DNA from: Rhodococcus sp. 14-2483-1-2
Lineage (GTDB): Bacteria; Actinomycetota; Actinomycetes; Mycobacteriales; Mycobacteriaceae
Length of the DNA: 52,146 nucleotides
Assembly (NCBI RefSeq): GCF_002259405.1
Contig: NZ_NPFW01000018.1
Span: 1 to 52,146 of the forward strand
Direction: 5' to 3'
Shown here: one piece after another, positions 1-8,030 of the stretch
How positions within the stretch are numbered: position 1 is the stretch's first letter
Layout of the letters: each line of letters opens with the position of its first letter
Notes under the pieces: model-generated
Seen by the model: the letters and a program-made list of their open reading frames with translations, nothing else
Database searches by the model: none
What the model was told of the DNA's origin: nothing
Position numbers and translations under genes: made by a program

Positions 1-99
1 GGAAACGCCCGGTCCCATTCCGAACCCGGAAGCTAAGCCCTCCAGCGCCGATGGTACTGCACTCGACAGGGTGTGGGAGAGTAGGACACCGCCGAACAC
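1..99 (+). rRNA. rrf: 5S ribosomal RNA, 3' part
   Basis: The window opens inside a 5S rRNA. The stretch around 12-45 (cccattccgaacccggaagc) is the conserved 5S loop region, and the GGGAGAGTAGGAC run near 75-87 is the usual 3' domain. The 5' end lies outside the window, and the 3' end is placed by eye at about 99, just before the terminator hairpin. No tRNA follows it. This is normally the last gene of a 16S-23S-5S operon. Confidence 0.93.
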
Positions 100-106
100 A
101 ATTTGC

Positions 107-143
107 CAGAACACCCTCAGACCACTGGTCTGGGGGTGTTCTG
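107..143 (+). terminator. Terminator of the rRNA operon
   Basis: A 17-bp stem (107-123 with 127-143) pairs fully apart from one G-T wobble and encloses a 3-nt loop. A short T-containing run (catttcg) follows. It sits directly after the 5S rRNA, as expected for an intrinsic terminator of an rRNA operon. Confidence 0.88.
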
Positions 144-172
144 CATTTCGAAACCACCCACACACCCCACCC

Positions 173-563
173 ACAAACGCGCGCGCATCCGCCACGAGCC
201 GGGGCTGGACCCAGGTGCCGGCTCGCACACCGACAGCCACCCTCCTCCCACCCCGGACAAACGCGCGCGCATTCGCCATCCGCGCGCAGAATCGCATCCC
301 GACCTGTACCTATTCCCCGCGCACCTGACAAACGCGCGCGCATTTGCGGACACGAGGGACACAGGCCGGGCGTTGCCGTCACATCGACGGACCCTGGAGC
401 TGCCGGCACCCCGACTGCCGCTCCAAGACTCCCGAGCTGCCCGGCACCAATGCCGCCCCTCGGCAAACGCGCGCGCATTTGCGCACATGGGGCCGCAACG
501 CGGGTGCCAGCACGAGGCACCGGAAGCAGCTGCGCATACGAGGGCAAACGCGCGCGCATTCGC
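173..563 (+). repeat. Five dispersed copies of a 20-bp GC-rich repeat
   Basis: Five same-orientation copies occur at 173-192, 257-276, 328-347, 463-482 and 544-563. The shared core is CAAACGCGCGCGCAT followed by YYGC; variation is limited to the first base and the two pyrimidines after CAT. Start-to-start distances are 84, 71, 135 and 81 bp, and the sequence between copies is not obviously related. Each copy contains an alternating purine-pyrimidine CGCGCGCG tract. The long open frames crossing this area look like by-products of GC-rich sequence. No gene function is assigned. Confidence 0.85.
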
Positions 564-1024
564 GGACTCTAAGTTTCGACTTCGGCGTAGGCGACGGTAG
601 ATATCAGTATCACCACGCGGAGCGTGCTGTGCCGGCTCGGTGCGATGTCGTCGTCTCCGCATCACGTCGTTGTCCGAAAAGCGATGCGGTCTGCGAAATG
701 GCTGTTGCGACAGGTGGATTGGTGGGTGACAGCTGTCGCGTCGTGCTCGCTGAATTAAATCGGTGGAGTTCGTCGCCGCGGCCGTGCATGATCGTGGCAC
801 AGGCACATCGCAGAGACCGTGGAGGTGGACAATGGCAGCAGGAACGAATCACGTGGGCCGTCGAGTCGTCTACTCGCGGATTGCCATGCTTGCCGATCAT
901 GCTCTCTGAGTGAGCCTTCGGCCGAATCGGTCGGTTCCGGCCGGCGATATGCAGCTGTCGATCCAATACTTCGCCGCACAGCAATGCTCTGTGTTCGGCG
1001 TCCATTCTTGTTGTAGGAGAACAG
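564..1024. other. Gene-free stretch after the repeat cluster
   Basis: About 460 bases without a convincing gene. Open frames on both strands are short, mutually overlapping and lack a ribosome binding site or recognisable product. The last 15 bases contain the AGGAG sequence serving the small gene at 1025. Confidence 0.5.
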
Positions 1025-1240
1025 ATGTACCAGTACGAACAGATCCTGAACGAACACCGACAACGCGTCGCGCGTGGCGCGCAGAACTACGAACGGCGTC
1101 GGGTCGCAGCGGAGAGAGCTGCCGAAACAACTGTCGCAGAATCGGATTCGAGTGAGAGTGATCCGACGGAGACAACAGCCCAGAACGATTGCGAATCGGA
1201 ATCCGAGATCGAGTTTGCGGTGATGTCGTCCCGGCGCTGA
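1025..1240 (+). CDS. Small charged hypothetical protein
   Basis: A 71-residue protein that I do not recognise. The ATG is preceded by GTAGGAGAACAG, a good ribosome binding site, and this is the main support for a real gene. The N-terminal half (residues 1-35) is rich in Arg, Glu and Gln and looks helical. The C-terminal half (about 36-65) is acidic and Ser/Thr-rich and is probably disordered. There is no signal peptide or membrane segment. It converges on the GNAT gene with a 3-bp gap. Confidence 0.55.
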   Translation: MYQYEQILNEHRQRVARGAQNYERRRVAAERAAETTVAESDSSESDPTETTAQNDCESESEIEFAVMSSRR

Positions 1241-1243
1241 CAG

Positions 1244-1528
1244 TCAGGGCTCCATCAGATGTGAGTAGCGATCGCCCGCGGCGGCAATGAAGTCGCGAAC
1301 GAACCAGCACGTAGGGACAACGCGCAGTCCCTGCGTGCTGGTGTCGTCGAGGGCGTATTCGGTGAGGGCAGCGGCAAGCCCTCGGCCGCGAAACTGCGGG
1401 AGCGTCACGGTGTGATGAAACGTTCGTGCGCCGTGCGATTCGATGTACTCCGAGTAGCCTGCCAGCTCGGAGTCGACATGGATCTCGAACCGTCGGTCGG
1501 CACTGTCGTGGGTGATCTTGACCGCCAT
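1244..1528 (-). CDS. Small GNAT-family N-acetyltransferase
   Basis: A 94-residue single-domain protein of the short GNAT type (COG2388/NATD1-like). The acetyl-CoA-binding motif is visible as PQFRGRGLAAALTEYAL at about residues 44-60, after a beta-strand carrying FHHTVTLP. The conserved C-terminal strand contains VPTCWFVRDFI. The ATG has a near-perfect AGGAGGT site upstream. Proteins of this compact type are presumed acetyltransferases with unknown substrates; neighbours give no clue. The gene probably stands alone, converging with the small gene at 1025. Confidence 0.85.
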   Translation of the reverse strand: MAVKITHDSADRRFEIHVDSELAGYSEYIESHGARTFHHTVTLPQFRGRGLAAALTEYALDDTSTQGLRVVPTCWFVRDFIAAAGDRYSHLMEP

Positions 1529-1714
1529 GGTGGTACCTCCTGGCCGAGTTCGTTGTCACCACGGTAACCGGACCTCGTCCTGTGGGGTGTTCTGCGGTTA
1601 CTCGAGCAGGCATCGACGCAGTAGGGTGAGGGAAACCGAGTCGTGCGAGCGCCACCCGTCGCAACACCGCTCTTCATAAGTACGGGGCGCTCTCGAGGCT
1701 GAAGGTGGCAATCC

Positions 1715-2485
1715 GTGGAAGACACATCCGACCGGGGAATCAAGGCATTCATCCGAACCGTCGCTCAGCGCGGTGGACGTGCGGAACGGCTGACGACGTC
1801 GCGTCGCAATCCCGTGCAGGTCTGGTCGATGGACGGCACCTCGTCGTGCATCGTTCGCGTGCGATCGAAGGTGACCGGAGATTGGAAGGCCCGCAGGCAG
1901 GACGAATCGCTCGAGAGTGACGACACCGGTTCCTCGTATTGGGTGTTCGTCGATCTGGCGAACGACGAGCCGCGCTTCTATATGGTCTCGTCCGAAGAGA
2001 TGGCCACCGACATTCGCGGAGAAGTCGACCTGTGGGTCCAGGATTCGCCACTGCGTACCAGGACCGGACATCACGCGATAGCGGTGGACCGAGTGCTGCA
2101 CGGCAGCGAGCGTTGGGACCTGCTGGGTCTGAGTTCGACGTTGGACACATCGGTCGATCTCGGCCCCGAACAGACGTGGGTTCGTACTCCACGGGTGAAG
2201 GCGCCTCGAAAGTCGTCCAAGGCGGCCGTGGAGGAAGAAGTGATCGACAACCGGGTACGGGTGGTCGCCGATTGCGAAGGCTATCGGCTGAGTGGTCGCT
2301 ACGATCCCGAGACACAGCGACTCGAGATCACCGCTGGACCGATGGAGGGCCGTCGATTCGACAATCCCTCCGTCGCTGCCAGTGCGGTGGCCACGCATAT
2401 CAGTGGGGATGTCGAGGAGCGCGACGGTTGGCAGTTCTGGCAACTGGACACTCCGGATCGTGCTCCGCTGGGATCTTTTCAGTAG
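1715..2485 (+). CDS. Putative PD-(D/E)XK-like protein with RAMA-like C-terminus
   Basis: A 256-residue protein starting at GTG 1715, with GAAGGTGG about 7 bases upstream. Residues 1-130 resemble a nuclease-like fold seen in many actinobacterial hypotheticals: a strand with D40, then the strand VRVRSK (47-52) before W57, then YWVFVDL (about 75-81), FYMVSSEEM and HHAI. Residues about 180-256 carry a YDPETQRLEITAG strand, an FDNPSVAASAV helix and a terminal GWQFWQL strand. That resembles the RAMA/DUF4357-type module often attached to restriction and modification proteins. Both domain calls come from pattern memory, not a search. No restriction or methylase gene is adjacent. The function could be nuclease or modified-DNA binding, but is unproven. 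Confidence 0.6.
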   Translation: MEDTSDRGIKAFIRTVAQRGGRAERLTTSRRNPVQVWSMDGTSSCIVRVRSKVTGDWKARRQDESLESDDTGSSYWVFVDLANDEPRFYMVSSEEMATDIRGEVDLWVQDSPLRTRTGHHAIAVDRVLHGSERWDLLGLSSTLDTSVDLGPEQTWVRTPRVKAPRKSSKAAVEEEVIDNRVRVVADCEGYRLSGRYDPETQRLEITAGPMEGRRFDNPSVAASAVATHISGDVEERDGWQFWQLDTPDRAPLGSFQ

Positions 2486-2548
2486 AGAACTACAGCTCCC
2501 GACCCCTTTGTTGTGACTCCTCACCAAATTGGCTTTTCCGGTAAAAAC

Positions 2549-2561
2549 GGGACAAAGGTCC
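2549..2561 (+). promoter_or_regulatory. Candidate DosR-like box
   Basis: The sequence GGGACAAAGGTCC has GGAC and GTCC arms separated by four bases, the same geometry as the mycobacterial DosR core (GGGAC-N4-GTCCC). Flanking positions do not match the longer consensus well. It lies about 155 bases upstream of the ATG at 2716, which is long for a promoter operator. No dosR or dosS gene is in the window. Confidence 0.3.
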
Positions 2562-2715
2562 GATTAATCTTGCGCTGGTAGGACGAGCTCCCTGTTTTAG
2601 CCTCTGGGTCGAATCGATGTTCGAGAGTTCGTCCGTGCATCGAAATTCGGGTATCAGCGAGCTCAACGGTCGACAGTGCGAGGGGTGCTGTCGACCGTGG
2701 GGAGAGGTCTTCACC

Positions 2716-3036
2716 ATGGAACATTCCTTCCGGACGGGCTCCGCCCACGCGTCCCGCTTCCTGTTCCTCATCGCCCAGTTCGTCGATCGGAGAATCCCGG
2801 CCGAGTTCTTCTCGGGTCAGTTCCGCGAGCTGCAGAACACCCAATCCACGTATCTCGATGCCGACGTCTCCTCTGTCATCGGAATGTTGTCGGTCGACGT
2901 CGGCGCGTACCTGGGTGATGTCGATATCCGAGGGGTGGACTACATCGACTCCGAACAACTCTGGCTGGCTGCCGGGCAGGCGTTCCGTGATCTCATGACC
3001 GTCCAGTCCGAGCACTTCGAACGCGAGGCCGGGTGA
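2716..3036 (+). CDS. Hypothetical protein, colicin-immunity-like appearance
   Basis: A 106-residue protein starting at ATG 2716, chosen because GGGGAGAGG lies about 9 bases upstream; an in-frame ATG at 2617 would add 33 low-complexity residues without a good site. The sequence is helical and acidic, with FLFLIAQFVDRRIPAEFF near the N-terminus and a YLDADVSSVIGML helix in the middle. The overall look recalls small helical immunity proteins of the colicin-D/self-protection kind, but this is a weak impression. No toxin gene is next to it. The preceding 230 bases hold a candidate DosR-like box. Confidence 0.6.
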   Translation: MEHSFRTGSAHASRFLFLIAQFVDRRIPAEFFSGQFRELQNTQSTYLDADVSSVIGMLSVDVGAYLGDVDIRGVDYIDSEQLWLAAGQAFRDLMTVQSEHFEREAG

Positions 3037-3051
3037 CGGGCAAAGCGCACA

Positions 3052-3414
3052 TCACCGGAATCGATCACGGTGTCGCAGAAGGTCTTCGAGCCGAAATCGT
3101 CTGTGAGTGCCGCGCATTTCGATCGGTAGATCGCCCGCATCGGCCAACCGTCTGACATAGGTGTCGGATACCCCGAGCACCTCGGCAGCCTGCGAGGTGG
3201 TCAGCAACTCGTCCACGGTGCCGATGGCCACCGCCCGCCCGGTCGCGAGCTGGGTGAGAAGTTCCAACACCGCGCCGCGTGCTGCGTCGTCGAGCCGAAC
3301 CTCCGAACCGCCGATACTGATGTCGAGGTCTGCTCCGGTCCGCTCGTGAACGACCGCCGCCAGCGAGGTGGCCGATCGCGACTCGAGGGCAGGCATGACG
3401 AATCGGAAGTCCAT
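3052..3414 (-). CDS. Excisionase-like HTH DNA-binding protein
   Basis: A 120-residue protein. The C-terminal 50 residues form an HTH_17/MerR-like excisionase domain: LLTTSQAAEVLGVSDTYVRR, then a wing ending in GTHRRFRLEDLLRHRD. The N-terminal 65 residues are helical and typical of actinobacterial antitoxins that precede a PIN-domain toxin. Here the protein stops soon after the wing, and no PIN toxin follows; a convergent unrelated gene ends 15 bases away. The start at ATG 3414 is preferred because an upstream extension would run into the divergent azoreductase. Likely an orphan regulator or antitoxin remnant. Confidence 0.75.
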   Translation of the reverse strand: MDFRFVMPALESRSATSLAAVVHERTGADLDISIGGSEVRLDDAARGAVLELLTQLATGRAVAIGTVDELLTTSQAAEVLGVSDTYVRRLADAGDLPIEMRGTHRRFRLEDLLRHRDRFR

Positions 3415-3487
3415 TCTTCCAGGATAGGAGCGGGCAACGGCCTCGGTGCGCATAGGCTCGAAGCACCCAGCATGTGAGGAGTGTTCA

Positions 3488-4144
3488 GTGCCGCAGTTGT
3501 TGCACCTCGATTCGTCCGCCGACCCGGTCGGCTCGATCAGCCGCCGGGTGACGGCCCGCTTCTCGGACGCCTGGCACGGCATCGGCACCGACCACTCGGT
3601 GATCCCTCGAGACCTGCATTCGAGTCCGCTGCCGCACCTACCCACGTCTGCGCTGCACTGGGCACCTCATCTGCGAACCGCCGACGAAACCGTCGATCCA
3701 TCCGCCGAGGCGTTGCAGGTCGAACTGATCGAGGAACTGATCTCGGCGGACGTGGTGTTGATCGGTGCGCCGATGTACAACTGGTCGATCCCGTCGACCC
3801 TGAAGGCATGGATCGACTACGTACACGTTCCGGGCATCACCGTGCCGTTCGACAGCGACACGGCACCTCTCGTCGGCAAGCCCGTGGTCGTGGTGACCAG
3901 TCGGGGAAACGACTACACCCCCGGTACCGACAACGCGTCCACCGACCACACCACCGCACAACTGCGACAGGTGCTCGGAGTCGCGCTGGGAATGGACGTC
4001 CACTTCGTCCCGGTCGATCTGACTCTCGCCGAGCGGGTGCCGGCACTCGCGCCGCAGATTCCGCAGGCGCGAGCCAATCTCGAGGCGGCGTTCTCCGCCG
4101 TCGACGATCTCGCGCGGCGATTGGGTGGAGCTACCACCAGGTGA
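3488..4144 (+). CDS. azoR: FMN-dependent NADH:quinone oxidoreductase / azoreductase
   Basis: A 218-residue flavodoxin-fold protein. The N-terminal strand LLHLDSS with the following SISRRVT binds the FMN phosphate. The signature GAPMYNWSIPSTLKAWIDYV (about residues 96-115) is characteristic of the AzoR family, and VVVVTSRGNDYTPG forms the second flavin loop. The family reduces quinones and azo dyes by two-electron transfer from NAD(P)H as a cytosolic dimer. The start is GTG 3488 with AGGAG 7-11 bases upstream; an ATG at 3446 would overlap the divergent gene's promoter region. The LCP gene follows after 20 bases and may be co-transcribed. Confidence 0.88.
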   Translation: MPQLLHLDSSADPVGSISRRVTARFSDAWHGIGTDHSVIPRDLHSSPLPHLPTSALHWAPHLRTADETVDPSAEALQVELIEELISADVVLIGAPMYNWSIPSTLKAWIDYVHVPGITVPFDSDTAPLVGKPVVVVTSRGNDYTPGTDNASTDHTTAQLRQVLGVALGMDVHFVPVDLTLAERVPALAPQIPQARANLEAAFSAVDDLARRLGGATTR

Positions 4145-4164
4145 GAGCCGAGTAGCCTGGCGAG

Positions 4165-5442
4165 GTGCTCTCGAACGGCCCAGGCAACGACACCACCCGC
4201 GGTGAACGTGGATCGGGGCGTCATCGCATCAGGAAGCCGTTGCGCGATCGAGGCCTCGCGCTCCGAATCGGCCGGGTTTTCGTCGCCACTGCGGCAGTGG
4301 GCTCGATCGTGGTCAGCGGAATCGGGTTCGCTGTATACCGCGAAGCCACCACGGGACTGACCACCTCGAACGCGCTCGACGGCATCGCGAACAACGATCC
4401 GAGTGGCAACGGCGAGGACACCGACATCCTGTTGATCGGCCTCGACAGCCGCAAGGACATGGACGGCAACGACCTACCTGCCGAGTTCGTCACCGACGCG
4501 CTGCATGCAGGCGACAGCGACGTGGGGGGATACAACACCAACACCCTGTTGCTGGTGCACCTTCCGGCCGACGGCGGGCGGGCGACGGCGCTGTCGATAC
4601 CTCGCGACGACTACGTCGACGTTCCCGGATACGGCAAGCGAAAGATCAAGGAGGCGTACGGACTTGCGAAAGCCGACGCCGATACACAGTTGCTCGACGA
4701 GGGCGTCACCGATCCGGCCGAACGGGAGCGACGAGCGCGCGACGCGGGACGACGGTCGACGTTGACCGCGGTTCGTGATCTGCTCGACGTGCCGATCGAT
4801 CATTTTGCCGAAGTGAATCTTCTGGGCTTCTACGACGTCGCGGAAGCTGTCGGACCCATTCAGGTGTGCCTGAACAATCCGGTACACGACAACTACTCGG
4901 GGGCGGACTTCGCTGCGGGCACGCAAGAACTGAGCGCCTCGCAGGCACTGTCCTTCGTCCGGCAACGCCACGGCCTCGACAACGGCGATCTCGATCGAAC
5001 CAAGCGACAGCAGGCCTTCGTAGCCGGAGTGATGGCCAAGCTCAGCTCCTCCGGTGTCATGGCGAACATCGGCGAACTCCGGGCGCTCGTAGCGGGCACC
5101 AAGGACGACGTCGTGATCGACGCATCCCTGGATCCGGTGAAGCTCGCAGGGGGAGCCGGTGCAGTCATGCAGGGCGACATCGATTTCTACACGCTCCCGA
5201 TCACGGGCTACGACACGATCGACGGGCAGGACGTCAACCTCGTCGACGTCGACGCCATCAGGGCCGAGGCAGCGCGGTTGATCGATGACGCGCCGCCGCC
5301 CGCACCGCCGATCACCGCGGCACCCGATCCGGGAACGGAGCTGCCCCCGCTCGAGGTCGCTGCGCCGGATCCGTCCCTGGATCCGGTAGCAGCCCCTGAC
5401 GAGGGTGTGCACAGCGACGGCGGCATTCCCTGTGTCGACTGA
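4165..5442 (+). CDS. LytR-CpsA-Psr (LCP) family cell-wall ligase
   Basis: A 425-residue membrane-anchored protein. A basic cytoplasmic stretch (1-34) precedes one membrane helix (about 36-57), then an extracytoplasmic LCP domain. Visible motifs are DILLIGLDSR, NTLLLVHLPADGGRATALSIPRDDYVDV (in two blocks), GPIQVCLNNPVHD and LSFVRQRHGLDNGDLDRTKRQQ, whose Arg and Asp residues bind the pyrophosphate of lipid-linked substrates. In mycolic-acid bacteria LCP proteins attach arabinogalactan to peptidoglycan. After about residue 365 the tail is Pro/Ala-rich; the LytR_C domain present in some relatives is not seen. The start is GTG 4165. Confidence 0.9.
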   Translation: MLSNGPGNDTTRGERGSGRHRIRKPLRDRGLALRIGRVFVATAAVGSIVVSGIGFAVYREATTGLTTSNALDGIANNDPSGNGEDTDILLIGLDSRKDMDGNDLPAEFVTDALHAGDSDVGGYNTNTLLLVHLPADGGRATALSIPRDDYVDVPGYGKRKIKEAYGLAKADADTQLLDEGVTDPAERERRARDAGRRSTLTAVRDLLDVPIDHFAEVNLLGFYDVAEAVGPIQVCLNNPVHDNYSGADFAAGTQELSASQALSFVRQRHGLDNGDLDRTKRQQAFVAGVMAKLSSSGVMANIGELRALVAGTKDDVVIDASLDPVKLAGGAGAVMQGDIDFYTLPITGYDTIDGQDVNLVDVDAIRAEAARLIDDAPPPAPPITAAPDPGTELPPLEVAAPDPSLDPVAAPDEGVHSDGGIPCVD

Positions 5443-5472
5443 GCCCTGTCGACTGCACTCGCGCGGTACCGG

Positions 5473-6210
5473 TCAGAGGGTCGGCGTGCTGAGCAGAACG
5501 TCCATCAGCTGTTTCTCCACGGCCGCGAACTGCGGCGTCGTGACGATCTCGAGCCCGCGCGGGCGGGGCAGCGTCACCTCGATCTGCCGTCGGACGTGGG
5601 CGGGTCTGGGGGAGAGGACGATCACGCGATCGGAGAGATAGACCGCTTCTCGGATGTCGTGCGTGACCATCAGCACGGTCCACCGAAACTCCGACCAGAC
5701 CTGCTGCAACCAGGCCTGCATGTCGCTCCTGGTCAACGAGTCCAGCGCTCCGAACGGTTCGTCGAGCAGCAGTACCGATCGTCCCTGTACCACCGTGCGC
5801 AGCAGCGCCGCTCGTTGGCGCATGCCGCCGGAGAGTTCGGACGGTCTGGCCGACTCGTACCCGTCCAGACCGAACACCGGGAACAGCTCGCGTGCCCGCG
5901 CCCGCGCCTCCTTCTTGGCAATGCCCTGCACTTCGAGCCCGAGGGTGGTGTTGTCCAACACCGAACGCCACGGAAACAGCAGGTCTTTCTGAGGCATGTA
6001 GGCGCACGGTGGTACTCGCACCGTGCCGGAGTCGGGCCTGTCGAGTCCGGCCAGCATGTTGAACACCGTGCTCTTACCGGAACCGCTCGGGCCGATGATC
6101 GACACGAACTCGCCGGGCCGAACACCGAACGACATGCCGTCGAGTACGGGCTTGTCGCCGAATGATTTGGTGAGATCGCGAACATCGATGCAGGTGTCGG
6201 AGTCAGACAT
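5473..6210 (-). CDS. thiZ: ABC transporter ATPase, thiamine-precursor type (ThiZ-like)
   Basis: A 245-residue nucleotide-binding subunit. Walker A is GPSGSGKST, the Q-loop is YMPQKDLLFPW, the signature is LSGGMRQR, Walker B is VLLLDEPFGALD, and the switch is THD. The YMPQKD-LLFPWR pattern and the IREAVYLSDRVIVLSPRP region are typical of the nitrate/taurine/THI5 importer class. It is the last gene of a minus-strand operon (tenA, binding protein, permease, ATPase) headed by a TPP riboswitch, which points to uptake of thiamine pyrimidine precursors. It overlaps the permease gene by 8 bases. Confidence 0.9.
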   Translation of the reverse strand: MSDSDTCIDVRDLTKSFGDKPVLDGMSFGVRPGEFVSIIGPSGSGKSTVFNMLAGLDRPDSGTVRVPPCAYMPQKDLLFPWRSVLDNTTLGLEVQGIAKKEARARARELFPVFGLDGYESARPSELSGGMRQRAALLRTVVQGRSVLLLDEPFGALDSLTRSDMQAWLQQVWSEFRWTVLMVTHDIREAVYLSDRVIVLSPRPAHVRRQIEVTLPRPRGLEIVTTPQFAAVEKQLMDVLLSTPTL

Positions 6211-7039
6211 GAAGACCCGCCGAACCGTGGCGCGCCCAAGGAGCGACGAACCGCTCCACCAGGAAGGTGGAGACGAACAGGACCACGCTGATCACGGCAG
6301 TCACGGCAACCGCGGCGAGAACCAGATCGGTACGAAACGAGTTCTTCTGTTGGCTCATGTAGATGCCGAGTCCCGCACTGGCCCCGGCATATTCGGCAAA
6401 GATCGCACCGACCACCGCGTAGGTGATTCCGATGCGAAGTGAGGTGAAGAATCGGGGGAGCGCCGACGGTAGCCGCACGTATCGAAACTGTTGCCAGCGC
6501 GAGGCGCCCATGCTGGCCAGCAGTGATCTCGCGTCTCGATCGGCCGCCGCGAAACCCTCGATGAGCCCGATGGCCATCGGGAAGAACGTGGCCAACGCGA
6601 TGACCAGGATCTTCGGAAGCAGCCCGAAGCCGAACCAGATGATCAACAGCGGCGCGATCGCGATGATCGGAAGCGTCTGCGATACGACGAAGAGGGGTAC
6701 GAACGCGCGCCGCAGCCACGGCGAGAAATCCACCGCGATGGCCAGCAGCCACGCCAGGGCCAGGGAGACCGCGAACCCGACCAGGGTCACCTGCAGAGTC
6801 GCCGCCGCGTTCTCGGCGATCGCATCGCGTTGCGCCCAACCCTGGACCACCACTCGGCCGGGAGACGGCAGCACCTGCGGCCGGATGCCGCTGATCTGGA
6901 CGTAGATCTGCCAGGCGGCGATGAGCAGTACGACGACGGTCAGCGCGGGCCACGCCCAACGAAGCGAGGCTCGGATACCGCTGAACGAGTAGGAACCTCG
7001 GTCAGCGGCTACCGACTCATCGATTGCCGAGGTAGTCAT
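6203..7039 (-). CDS. thiX: ABC transporter permease, thiamine-precursor type (ThiX-like)
   Basis: A 278-residue BPD_transp_1 permease with about six membrane helices, starting near residue 30. The EAA-loop region that contacts the ATPase is visible as AADRDARSLLASMGASRWQQ, followed by RLPSALPRFFTSLRIG. Family: SsuC/TauC/ThiX. It shares a 23-base overlap with the end of the binding-protein gene and 8 bases with the ATPase gene, so translation of the three is probably coupled. Substrate assignment rests on the operon's riboswitch and tenA. Confidence 0.9.
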   Translation of the reverse strand: MTTSAIDESVAADRGSYSFSGIRASLRWAWPALTVVVLLIAAWQIYVQISGIRPQVLPSPGRVVVQGWAQRDAIAENAAATLQVTLVGFAVSLALAWLLAIAVDFSPWLRRAFVPLFVVSQTLPIIAIAPLLIIWFGFGLLPKILVIALATFFPMAIGLIEGFAAADRDARSLLASMGASRWQQFRYVRLPSALPRFFTSLRIGITYAVVGAIFAEYAGASAGLGIYMSQQKNSFRTDLVLAAVAVTAVISVVLFVSTFLVERFVAPWARHGSAGLHV

Positions 7040-8030
7040 TGGTGAAGTAGGTCGACCAGTCCGGCTCCGCGGTCAGAGGCGCGCCGTTCTGATCGGCCAG
7101 CACACCGCTGTCGTAGAGGAATTTCGAGTACGCGGTCCACTTGTCGAGACTCTGTCGTCCTACCTCGCCAGTGGAGTCCTTCATGTACTTCGCTGCGAGC
7201 ATCTCCTGGCTCTCGAAGACGAGCGACTCGTCGGTGAAGGTTCCCGGATTGGCGTCGATCAGATCCTGTGCGGCCTTGTCCGGATCGTCGGCGGCGAGTT
7301 GGTAGCCGCGCTGAAGTGCCTGGACGAACTTCTCGGCCTGGTCCGGATGGGCTGCGAGCCAGGGCTCGTTGCCGCTGATCGTGATGGCGTAGGCGTCCGG
7401 AAACCCATAGTCGGTGTAGTCGAAGTACTTCATCGGCGTTCCGCTGTGCTCGGCTTCGATGCCTTCCCACGCGAAGTAGGAGACGGTGAAGTCGGCGGTA
7501 CCGGAGTACACCGCCTCGTATGCCGAGGTGCCCAGTACCACCGTTTCGTATTCGCCTGTGCCGCCGTCGTTCTGAATGACCTTCTCGAGTCCGGCCTGCT
7601 CACCGGACTCGCCGAACCCGGCGTAGACCTTCCCGTCGAGTGCCTTCGGGCTCGGGATGTCGTCTCGATCGGCGCGAACTCCGATGCCGGTAGCCCAATG
7701 CTGCAGCGGCGCAAGGACGGACACTGTCTGCGCGCCTGCGGAGGTCGCGAATACGCCCGAACTCTGTGTGCTGATGCCGAACTCGGCGTTTCCGGCATCG
7801 ACGAGAGTGTCCGCCGCGGTGTTGTTGTACGGCAGAATCTCCACGTCCAGGCCGGCGTCGGCGAAATAGCCCTCCTGCAGGGCGACATACAGGCCGGTGT
7901 GGTTCGTGTTCGGCGTCCAGTCCAACGCGAACCGAATGGTGTCGGAGTCCGTCGAGTCGGAGCAGCCCGCCAGTCCGGTCGTGGCAACGACTGCCGCCGC
8001 CAACGCCGCGAGGATTCGAGTGGTTCTCAT
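7017..8030 (-). CDS. thiY: THI5/NMT1-type substrate-binding lipoprotein (ThiY-like)
   Basis: A 337-residue exported binding protein. A signal peptide ends in the lipobox LAGC (Cys23), so it is probably a lipoprotein. The mature part starts with TIRFALDWTPNTNHTGLYVALQEGYF, in two adjoining blocks, the hallmark of the NMT1/THI5 family. Known relatives (ThiY) bind formylaminopyrimidine, a thiamine breakdown product. The start at ATG 8030 overlaps the tenA stop by four bases (ATGA). An upstream in-frame start at 8060 would add ten residues before the signal peptide and is less likely. Confidence 0.9.
   Translation of the reverse strand: MRTTRILAALAAAVVATTGLAGCSDSTDSDTIRFALDWTPNTNHTGLYVALQEGYFADAGLDVEILPYNNTAADTLVDAGNAEFGISTQSSGVFATSAGAQTVSVLAPLQHWATGIGVRADRDDIPSPKALDGKVYAGFGESGEQAGLEKVIQNDGGTGEYETVVLGTSAYEAVYSGTADFTVSYFAWEGIEAEHSGTPMKYFDYTDYGFPDAYAITISGNEPWLAAHPDQAEKFVQALQRGYQLAADDPDKAAQDLIDANPGTFTDESLVFESQEMLAAKYMKDSTGEVGRQSLDKWTAYSKFLYDSGVLADQNGAPLTAEPDWSTYFTNDYLGNR

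Noticed and set aside
173..563. CRISPR array
   Set aside because: Repeats are only 20 bp with spacings of 71-135 bp, spacer lengths vary widely, and no cas gene is in the window.
51..806. Long open frames on both strands across the repeat cluster
   Set aside because: They arise from GC-rich repeats, start inside the 5S rRNA or overlap each other, and give low-complexity products.
3415..3645. N-terminal extension of the HTH protein
   Set aside because: It would overlap the divergent azoreductase coding region, and ATG 3414 fits the family better.
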